A DNA stretch of 51,857 nt from Scleroderma bovista (lineage: Eukaryota > Basidiomycota > Agaricomycetes > Boletales > Sclerodermataceae), in contig JAYMGJ010000532.1 in assembly GCA_037178675.1 (NCBI GenBank), positions 1-51,857 on the forward strand, read 5' to 3'. Both the position numbers and the translations under genes were made by a program. This document shows, piece after piece, positions 43,182-51,857 of the stretch. Numbering within the stretch: position 1 is the stretch's first letter; each line of letters starts with the position of its first letter. The notes under the pieces are model-generated. The model saw only the letters and a list, made by a program, of their open reading frames with translations, searched no databases and was not told where the DNA came from.

Positions 43182-46100
43182 ATGCCTAAAGTGAAGTGGA
43201 GGCTTCATCGAGTGCAGAAGATCTCCTTCTGTCCTGACTGCAGCAAGAGGTTTGCAAACGAGACACGCGTACTTCAACACATGAATCAGCCTTCGACTGC
43301 ATGCGGTTCGTGGATGAATGACCTACCACGTCACCTCCATCGCCAGGTCCCAGCTGCCCAGAAGGACACAGAAACTCACCCTCCGGCAGAACACCAGCCT
43401 ACCGAGCATCTTGGAGAGGATATTGATGACGCAACAACCCCGGGCGAATTCAGAGATATCCCAAATTGTCAAAACGATGAGCCTCCTCATCAGGTTCCCG
43501 TCCCGGTTGTCGATACTCACCCCAACATCCCTTCACTTTATCCAGGGGGATCGACCTTTATGGATGGGTTTTTGAATGACCAGTATTCAACCCTCCGACA
43601 AGAAAATTTGTATTATCCATTTGCATCGGCGGCGGATTGGCAGTTGGCATCATGGCTACTGCGTTCACGTCTAAGTATGGCCATTATTGATGATTTTTTA
43701 TCCCTGCATCTGGTAAGTACATCTGTTTTCTTTCTTTCTTTTTTGGAGCCAACTTGTATGCCGTAGATCAATCAACTTCCCATATCATTTCGATCAGCAA
43801 AAGAGTTACGCCTACGCGCAGAAATGCTACCATCTGGTCCACGCTGGAAGTCACACACAATCAACACTGAGGTCTCGACGAAGCACAAAGCGGTCCTTTA
43901 CTATCGCGATCCAGTCGAGTGTCTCCAATTTCTCCTCAGTCACCCATTCTTCGCATCCCACATTTCATTCGTCCCACGCAAAGTATGGTCGTCGTCCGCA
44001 CGGACAGTCCGTATCTACGAAGAATGGTTGACAGGAAATCATGCATTTACAGGTAAGCTAATTGTTTTCCAGAAATGTCGTCTCTTCTGAAATTGCAAAG
44101 GATCAAATACCAAATGGCGGAACTCTCCTCGGGGTTGTGTTATCCTCCGACAAGACAAACATTTCCGTGATGAGCGGAAATAGGATGGCACACCCATTAC
44201 TTCTCAGCCTCGCCAACATCGACACTGATATCCATAGCAAGGGATCGCTACATGCCCATGTCCTCCTCACACTTTTACCCATTGCCTCTTTCATCCATCC
44301 GAAATCACGCGTTCAAAGTTTGCTGTCCGCCCGCCTTGTTCACGAAAGCCTCGACCTCGTGCTACAGCCCCTCAAGATCGCCGCTACCATCGGGATCATG
44401 ATGAGTGATCCTGTTGGTAACTTGCGTTATTGTTTCACTCCTCTCGTCGCTTACATTGCCGATACGCCTGAGCAGAGTTTACTAGCGGGCACTAGCTCTA
44501 ACGCATCTCCGGTGTCGACTGCGGTATACAAGGAATTTGGAGACCCTTTCCCCCACCCCCCGCGCACTGCTGCGAGAACTCTTGAGGACATCGAATGCGC
44601 CTGCTCGGAGGTTTCATCGCATGACTTCAAACGCTTTGTCAAGGTTTCCAAGCGCTACTCTCTTAATGGCGTGCACATGCTGTTTTTTAGAAACTGGCCG
44701 CTTTCTGATCCCTCAAAGTTTTTCAATCCAGAGGTTCTGCATCACTTTCACCACTTATTCTGGGACCATGATCTACAGTGGTGTATCAACGTTGTTCAAC
44801 AGGCCAAAATTGACTACCGTTTTTCTCTCGTTCAAACCCCAGTTGGATACCGTTCGTTCGAAGAAGGTGTATCAAATCTGAAGCAAGTAACTGGTCGTGA
44901 TCACCGCGCCGTGCAAAGGTATATTGTTGGGGTGATCGCAGGAGCTGTGCCCCCAAAGTTTCTGGCAGCTATCAGAGCTCTTCTCGACTTCCGGTACCTG
45001 GCTCAAATGCATCGTTTTGATGATAGCTCCTTGACCACAGTTGAAGCAGCACTATGTGCGTTTCACGATAATAAATTGGCTATCATCACTGCTGGTGGAT
45101 GACAAGGCTGCAACGGGCCTCTCAATCATTGGGAAATCCTGAAGCTTGAACTTGTGCAACACGTTGTATCATCTATTCATTCATCTGGGGCCATTATGCA
45201 ATGGACAGCGGATGTCACAGAGCATGCGCATGTGACCGAAATCAAGCAGCCCGCACGTTCAGGAAACAACCAGGAGTATTATGCGCAGATTGCCCAACAT
45301 CTAGATCGAGCCGAAAAATGTTTTCGGTTTGACGTTGCTACCCATCTTGCGTCCGTTGAACAACCAGAATCTGAAGGAGATAACGAAGACCAAGAAGATG
45401 AACATGAGCCAGACCCAGATGTATCCCGTGCCAGTTATTATCACACACCTACTCGTTCACCTGTCAATTACTTCAAGATTGCCAAAGCGATCATTAGTGG
45501 TTCTGTCCCCAACTCCGTATCTCCCCCCAGAATTTTTGCTTCCACTACAACTGCATTCCGCCTTGCCATCAAGCCATCACTACGTATCTCAATTGATGAA
45601 GCTGCCGAGACATATGGTTTACCTGACCTACGGCTGGCAGTCGCCAACTACTTTCACCGCCCTGATTGTTTCGTGGGACACGTCGAAGTACGCAACCCCA
45701 CCATCGAGAAAATGCAAATTTGGTGCAAAGTTCGAATTCAGCAACCAAGTTATCATGATAGGCAGTCCCTCGAACCGCCACAAACTCTTGTCACCTCTCC
45801 TCCATCACCACGACTCCCCGACGGTCGGTATGACTTTGCTATCATTAGTCAGACAGCTGAAAGTGATTGGCCTTCAAACGGTCTCAGAGGTATGCTTTAC
45901 AATGGAATGTCTCATCAAAAATTCACACTACCTCTCAGGACACACTGTTATACAAATCCACCTTATTTTTCGCCTCCTTCACAGTAACATGTATCTCGCA
46001 TATGTTCAGTGCTTCAACGACACCCTTTCTCCTCCATCATGTAACACAACCGACAGAGCTGCTGGCCTGCATATCTTAAGACGTGCAATGAAGAGGGATG

Positions 46101-46294
46101 GTACCCGAGCTGGAGAAGTAATCACATTGCACCACATTCGGTCCCCGGCACATGTTATTCTGCGTTTCAGGAAAGAGGCAAATCCATGTCTCACACATCA
46201 CACGTCTCACGAGCTATCGAATGAATTTTGGCTCAACAGATATTGGAACAAGGAGTTCTTATATGCACTGTCACCTATTGAGACCTTACTTTAG
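43182..46294 (+). pseudogene. Plavaka-type transposase with one nonsense codon
   Basis: Plavaka elements are CACTA/EnSpm-related transposons of mushroom fungi. Blocks in order: a C2H2-like N-terminal finger (FCPDCSKRFANETRVLQHMN), STFMDGFLNDQYSTLR, LYYPFASAADWQLASWLLRS, EMLPSGPRWKS, VLSSDKTNISVMSGNR (with a conserved Asp), GIMMSDPVGNLRYCFTPLVA, FGDPFPHPPRTA, GVHMLFFRNWPLSDP, HHLFWDHDLQWC, FEEGVSNLKQVTGRDHR, IAGAVPPKFL and ADVTEHAHVTEIKQPA. Introns are evident near 43713-43767, 44051-44101 and 45890-45938. A TGA at 45100-45102 (Arg expected) splits the frame before the last third; the rest is open, so inactivation is recent. Confidence 0.88.
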
Positions 46295-46383
46295 TCCATT
46301 CATTCTATGTATTGTTGTCGCAAGTTTGTATCTTCGATATATGTAGGAATTTTGTAGACCGCCAATGGGCCCTTGTGCCACCC

Positions 46384-47783
46384 ATGGATACCCTTCATCC
46401 TCCCATACCTGCTCAGCATGCGGCAACACAAAATACACCTCTGAAACTCAGAACCACGTCTGTCCCCACAGCAGGGAAAGTTTTCAATGTGGAAAATGTC
46501 AATCAAGACCTTTTGGTGGAGTTGGAGGATGCTACAATAAACGAGGACTCAAATGCTCGGTCTCACTACATTCTAGATCTGTGCAGCCGAATCGCTCTTG
46601 CAATCGTAAAGCATCTGCCATCAGCAGGGGGGACACTGAAGATCACGTTGCTGAAACTCGATAATGAAGTTCTTTATGGAGACGGTCACTGGGAGCCAAC
46701 CCAAGTCCCTAATTTACTCAGGTCTTTACTGGTTTCTGCTGGCTTGTCGCAGCATCAGCAAGGATGCTCGTCCCAGCGGGGCCATTCATCCAGTCAGCCA
46801 TCGCAACCTTGGCATGGTAGACGCGAGGTCATCAACAGGCATATTCCCAGGACCTCGCAGGAAGAAACGATCGAAGGAACTTTCATACCCGTTGCTGGTT
46901 CAGAGGAGCAGCATGTCGCAAGCTGGTTGAACAGGATCACAGAGGCTCTACGACCCCTTGTCCCCATCCCCAGTAGGACCAGCGACTCAGTTTCACAAAC
47001 TGCAGGTACCGTACCGACCCTTATCCGTAGAACTAATGACTCAGATTCAAAGGCTATAGGTACTCGCACAATGGCCACACGTTCCATGACGGCCCAGCAT
47101 AATGCAGCTCACCGTCTTTGGTCCTCAGAAACCTCGCACAAACCAATCAAGGACAGCCCGATGGTGTGGAAGCCAGATCTAGTCCTGCGGGAAGTTCCAT
47201 TTCAAAGTGTATTTGGACCTGAGCCAGTCTTCTCTTGGAAAGGTGTCGTCTCGTTCATGGAGCTGACCTCAGGCTCTTATTCACTTTCCGATGGCATATG
47301 CACCATCCGCAATGGTGTCATGCGCAAGGCGTATGCAATTTTTGCATCCCAGCCTGGTCGGCGATTCTTATTCGCATTATCGATCTCAAATCAAGAATTT
47401 CGTCTTGACATGTTTGACCGCTCTGGAGTCATGCAATCCCAACCCTACAACATACATAAATCCCCCCACGTACTATTGCACATGCTGGCCGTACTCACGT
47501 TCAGTGACTCTGAACACCTTGGGTTCGATCCCACTTTTGTTTGTTTCTCGCCCATCCACCAATGACTTTCATCAAGTCTTGGCACCATTCACGTCGAGTC
47601 CTTGACATATCGTATTGTCAGGCAGATATTTTTTAGCTTCCTAATCCATGGTCGAGGCACGTCTTGCTGGCACGTCCGTCGTAATGGTGAAGACTACGTG
47701 ATTAAGGACTCCTGGACACATAAAAGCCGAACAGATCACGAGACAGACACTCTTCGCAAAATCCAGGGGTTGCAGGGTGTCCC
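46384..47783 (+). pseudogene. FunK1-type fungal protein kinase, truncated in the N-lobe
   Basis: FunK1 is a kinase family expanded in mushroom fungi. Exon 1 46384-47538 and exon 2 from 47598 join in phase. The N-terminal domain ends with WKPDLVLREVPF, WKGVVSFMELTSG and GRRFLFALSISNQEFRLDMF, the usual FunK1 lead-in; the kinase N-lobe follows with GRGTSCWHV, YVIKDSW (beta-3 Lys) and LRKIQGLQGVPV. The sequence then runs into an LTR at about 47784, so the catalytic loop and DFG are missing. The start is only 90 bp after the Plavaka stop. Confidence 0.82.
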
Positions 47784-49031
47784 TGTCATATCCATACTTT
47801 TCCCAGTCGCAACTCCGGTCTAACCCTGGCCCGCCTGACCTCTCCTTAGGCATAGACGCAACTCCGGATCTAGTCCGGCCATCTCCAGCTCAACTCCGGT
47901 CACTACGTCCATCTCCACCTCAGGACTAACCCCTGTCTTCCTCTAGACAGATCCACGGTCTAACTCCTCCATGTCAGACCTGTACCTACCATTAGTCGCT
48001 ACTGCGGTTTCAGTCCGGCCACTCCCTTTGTCTGGTCTGCGACCTAGCCCAACTCCGGCTGGTACATCCAACTCCGGCTCAGGTCTGCTCCTGTTCTGCT
48101 CCACTCCCTCTGATAGGTCCACCAATGGCCTTGGACATTTCCATGTCCAACTCCGGACCTTCCTCTGGCTACTCTGCCCTTCCTCCACCTGTGCACTCCC
48201 TCCGCTCTTGCACTTCCTCCGGTCGTGCACTTCCTCCGGTCCCGCTTCCTCCGGTCCTGGACATCGCTCCAGACTTAACATTAGTTGAGTCCACCTCCAA
48301 CCCTTACTTGTCCTCTTCTGACCTAGTTCCCTTTACCTACTTGTCCCTGCATCTGCTCCGTTGTCCCTGTAATCCTAGTTCCCCGTTTCTGCTTCCGCTC
48401 CGGTTTATTTTCCTGTCCCTGCTTTATTTTCTTGTACCTGGTTTATTTTCCTGTCTGCTTCTGCTCCATCCCTTGTCCTGACTAGGGTGTTTACTTGTCA
48501 CCGTATATACTCACCTCTAGTCTCTTTACTATATAAACTGCCGTACTCCGGTCTAGTAGATCCTTAGATCAAATCTCGACTAAGATACTCCCCACTCTGT
48601 ACTACCCACCATGCTCCCCTAATCCCATCTTGTTCTCCTGAACTCTGGCCAACTCCGGCCTCCGGCTTATCTCGTCCCCTTGGTCCTATGTCCAATCCTA
48701 GCAAGTCTCCTACTTGCACGAGGGCAAAAGCCACCTCTGTCCCAGACTCGACGCTAGACCTCTCAGGACTTATCCTTATCCCACCTCTGGGATGTCCTTT
48801 GCTCCGGACAAGCTGCACTCAACTCCGGACCACTTTCCCGCGGTCCGGACTTACTCCGCAAAAACCTGGACTTACTCCCTGTGCTCCTCTAGTGCCCGGA
48901 CTTCGTTCATTTGACCCAGACTTGACTCTCCGCACTAACTAGCACCTACTAGTGTCTGGACTTACCTCCTCATTAGTTCCCTGCACCTCTGGACCTCCTA
49001 GTAAGATCGTCGAGGAGAACCGGTCTTGACA
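47784..49031 (+). repeat. long LTR (1.25 kb) of a second gypsy-like family
   Basis: Starts TGTCATATCC directly after the broken kinase and ends CTTGACA, as do the other LTRs here. It shares TGTTTACTTGTCACC and a TATA-like ACTATATAAACT (near 48530) with the gypsy A LTR but is twice as long and filled with AACTCCGG words. The left limit is set by loss of kinase homology. Sequence after it (GTAGATTTGATCTC) is in the position of a primer-binding site. Confidence 0.6.
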
Positions 49032-49359
49032 GTAGATTTGATCTCACCAAAACTCGTGCAAATTCATCCGCCATGGCTCTGAACTTACTGTCTCCGACAG
49101 TATGCATAAACCCACACTCTTTGTCTATCACTCATGTCCACTCATGTCCGGCGAACCTTGGCCACCGTACTCCTGAGCATCGCGCTCTCTGACTTGTCCT
49201 ACCTGGACTTTCCGCTCTGACCATCTCCGGTCGCCTGCATTGACTGGCAACTACTCCTGGACTTTGCTCTAAGTCCTTCGTACTTTATTTCCAATGACTG
49301 CTCTTCTTTAGGGCATCAACTCCGGCCACCCCTATCTTACTCCAGCTTTACAAACCCTT

Positions 49360-49790
49360 GTTTGGTCCAGACTTTTGAATTTCCGCCCTCTTGACCTTTC
49401 TTTGGACTTGGAAACTCTCTGGCTGACTTGGAAGTACTTGTCTACACTCTGTTGCCTTGGCTTGTCACCAGCTCTGCTGCCTGCACCTACCTTTGCCTTC
49501 CTGTGGCTGCTCTGACCCTTGTCAACTCCGGACTTTTGGTTTTCTGGCTTGTTGTCCCTTCTCCGGGACTTGGAAACTCTTCGCTCCACCTGGAAACCTT
49601 GTCCGCACTCTGCAGCCATTCTTTGGCATCGTGTCTGTTGCCTCTGTTTGCCTCTTGCCTCCTTTTGTCTACCAAGACTCTTGGCTACTCCGGACTTTTG
49701 AATTTCCGGCTTGCCGCTCTATCCGGAAATCAATGTCTACGCTCTGTAGCCATCTCTAGGCATTGTATCTGCTGTCCTCGTCCACCTCAC
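49360..49790 (+). repeat. degenerate tandem repeat, about 165-bp unit, 3 copies
   Basis: Units begin near 49365, 49525 and 49690 with a CCGGACTTTTG-like motif (CCAGACTTTTG in the first), continue to GGACTTGGAAACTC-like text and end in CACTCTG..GCC. Copies are clearly diverged. Confidence 0.6.
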
Positions 49791-50219
49791 TGCTTTCAGC
49801 AATCTCAGACACCATATCCTGTCTCTCTGCAGCTACTCGGGTGTCTAACACCTTGGTACTCCGGCATCTTGGTCCGCTCTGGCTCCCTGACTCCACTAGA
49901 AGTACTCCGCAGTGCTTTGGAACACTCTATAACCAGCTCCGATGTTTCAGCTCAAAACTCCGGTCGCCCTACTGTTCACTTGGGCTCCCTTTAGTCAAAA
50001 TGTCACTCCTTGCACTTGGAACTCTTTCCGCTCTGTGGAAACTCCAGTCAACTCCGGACCTATGCAGCAGGCCATCCACTAGTCTTTGCTCCCTACCTTT
50101 GCTCTTGACAGTCTTGTGTCTGTCCTTCTGTCTGTCCTTTGTGTCTGTCCTTTCTAGTCACTCTTTTCACCATTGACACTCTTGTCTGTGGTATCTAGAC
50201 CTTGTCCAGTCATCTCTTG

Positions 50220-50690
50220 TGCACCACACACTAACTCCAGTTGTGTCTTGTGGTTGCACACCAACTCCGGTCAACTCCTGTAGTTGTGCACTAACTCCGG
50301 TCACTCCTTGTGGCTGCGCACTAACTCCGGTCAACTCTTGTAGTTGTGCACTAACTCCAGTCACTCCTTGTGGCTGCGCACTAACTCCGGTCAACTCCTG
50401 TGATTGTGCACTAACTCCGGGCACCTCCTGTGACCTGCATACTACCTTTACTAGTTGCCTTCTGTGCCCAGTGCACCAACTCTTGTCATCTCCTGTGGCT
50501 GCGCACTAACTCCGGTCAACTCCTGTGGTTGCGCACTAACTCCAGTCACCTCCTGTGCCCTGTGTGCTAACTCCAGTTGCCTTCTGTGCCCAGTACACTA
50601 ACTCCAGTCATCTCCTGTGGCTGCGCATGAACTCCGGTCACTTCCTGTGCCCTGTGTGCTAACTCCGGTCACATCTCTACCTGATCGCTT
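50220..50690 (+). repeat. short tandem repeat array, about 30-bp unit
   Basis: About 15 degenerate units of the form GCACTAACTCCGGTCA followed by CTCCTGTGGTT-like text; alternate units differ (CACTCC/CAACTC), suggesting a higher-order two-unit period in 50240-50420. Confidence 0.8.
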
Positions 50691-51375
50691 GGTATCTCTG
50701 GACTTTTTCCACCTACCCGGACTAACAGGCTTTGCTGTTACCCATCAGAAACCCCTATTTCCGGAACTCCGGCACTGTCCTGCCATCCAGTCTGTCATTC
50801 TGACCCCTTTTGCCTGCCTCTGACTATCTTGTCAACCTCCGAGTCTGTCCTTTCTGAAATTGTCAACTCCGGTCATCTCCACTCCTCTGGCATCGTCGCA
50901 CAAACTCTCTCCGTGCCCCTGCACACACCTCTGTGTCTCTGCACACAAACCTTCGTGCTCTTTTGCACAATCCGTACCTCCGGTGCAATCTGGTGCTATA
51001 TGCACAAATCTGTGCCTCCGTGCACAACCCTCGCTTGGGAACTACTAATAGGAGTAACTTCGAAACATAACATACCACCTATGAGGATCCGTTGATCAAT
51101 TAGGTATTGGTTTGTATTATCACTGAATACCTTGCAGTGTTTGCCAAGCCCCTGACGTCACCCCCTGGGAACCTAGTTTCCAAAACTCTGGAATTTCCTT
51201 CCGCCTCCTGCTCTCTCTGACCCCTTGTCGACTAGCCAGTTGAACTCCTGGTAACTCCGGGCAAACCCACCTGCTTCTATCCAGCTTGTGATGGCTAACC
51301 CCCATGACTGCAATCTAACTCTGAAAGCAACTCCGGTTCTTCCTTGATTGGAAGGAACCACCTCTGCCTGGAAAC

Positions 51376-51857
51376 TGTCAAGTCCGGGTCTACTCCGGTA
51401 GGGGGTCTGGTCAAGTCCGGACAGAAGCGGACGAAGGGGGAGAGCAGAGGGCTGGACAAGAGATTAGTCCGGCCGGAGTTGGTGACCGCTTGGATTCAAC
51501 GACTAAGGACAACGAGCGTTGATCCCTTGCGTAGGTTCCGGTCAAGAAGGGGAGACGGAGACAGAGACGGAGACGGGCAAGATCAGGAGTAGAGACTATG
51601 GTTGATTTCAGACTGAGGTATACAGGACGGAGTACAGGGTACTTATACTACGGAGAACTAGGGTCGAGTATTTACGGTGACAAGTAAACAGCCCAAAGGG
51701 CAGACAAGGGATAACCGGAGAAAGTACTAGGTCAGGTCCGATGAAAATAAAGTCAGGTCTGGGTAAAATAAATCAGGTCCGGTGAAAATAACACAAGGCA
51801 GGAGATATAACAAGTACACGGAGAACTCACGACCAAGCAGGGTTGACGGCGAGGTGT
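51376..51857 (-). repeat. partial LTR of the gypsy A/B family
   Basis: Starts TGTCAAGTCCGGGTCTACTC, near-identical to the outer end of the LTR at 37179, and follows it closely to the window edge (shared GTTGGTGACCGCTTGGATTC and GATCCCTTGCGTAGG). Minus orientation. Flanked on the left by GAAAC. Whether it is solo or the 3' LTR of an element extending to the right cannot be seen. Confidence 0.8.

Larger units (their letters stand above)
49032..51375 (+). mobile_element. non-coding retroelement interior, LARD-like
   Basis: 2.3 kb following the long LTR contain no gag or pol motif. Composition is pyrimidine-rich on + with very many CTCCGG words and two tandem arrays (listed). A large retrotransposon derivative that depends on a partner for mobility is the simplest reading; its right LTR is not seen because another LTR starts at 51376. 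Confidence 0.5.

Noticed and set aside
49428..49994. 188-residue + strand open frame that looks hydrophobic
   Set aside because: Arises from pyrimidine-rich tandem repeats; the hydrophobicity follows from base composition.
50219..50509. Cys/Pro repeat protein encoded by the 30-bp array
   Set aside because: Periodic peptides on both strands are produced by the DNA repeat; no start context or flanking exons support a gene.
50220..50690. CRISPR-like array
   Set aside because: Units are directly adjacent degenerate repeats without unique spacers, in a eukaryotic retroelement.

Overview
The window reads as a chromosome segment of an agaricomycete-type basidiomycete fungus. The evidence is dense, multi-exon genes with short introns (about 45-95 nt), basidiomycete-style versions of housekeeping proteins, and mobile or expanded families typical of mushroom-forming fungi (Plavaka, DUF6589, FunK1 kinase, PIF/Harbinger, Ty3/gypsy). 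I cannot name the species.

Left part (1-22.5 kb) is a conventional gene island: a 5MP/BZW translation regulator (runs off the left edge), a PP2C phosphatase, RNA polymerase I subunit RPA43, the mitochondrial import subunit PAM16/TIM16, a delta-9 fatty-acid desaturase with a C-terminal cytochrome b5 domain, the replisome adaptor Ctf4/Mcl1/WDHD1, two related polytopic membrane-protein genes plus a broken third copy, a decaying TAF12 copy, and a PAQR/Izh-type seven-helix receptor. Seven of these genes could be spliced base by base, with reading phase agreeing at almost every junction; one Ctf4 acceptor stays ambiguous. Three introns have GC instead of GT donors.

Right part (22.7-51.9 kb) is a mobile-element island. 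From left to right: a 0.94-kb pogo/Fot1-like element; a composite element bounded by a 43-bp inverted repeat and carrying a DUF6589 gene and a RecQ-like helicase gene in convergent orientation, with a 3.0-kb PIF/Harbinger element inserted inside the DUF6589 gene; a Ty3/gypsy element on + truncated at 37178; a sister Ty3/gypsy element on - which carries, between its chromodomain and its LTR, an intact spliced gene on the opposite strand for a Zn2Cys6-cluster protein; a Plavaka transposase with a divergent small gene beside it; a FunK1 kinase fragment cut by a 1.25-kb LTR; a long non-coding, tandem-repeat-rich retroelement interior; and a final partial LTR.

Most transposon proteins are dead, and nearly all their nonsense codons are TGA where the family has arginine, as expected of CGA to TGA (CpG) decay. 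The antisense Zn2Cys6 gene, the Harbinger second ORF and the small Plavaka-side gene show no such damage. The most unusual objects are the DUF6589 + RecQ composite element and the antisense Zn2Cys6 gene of the gypsy element.
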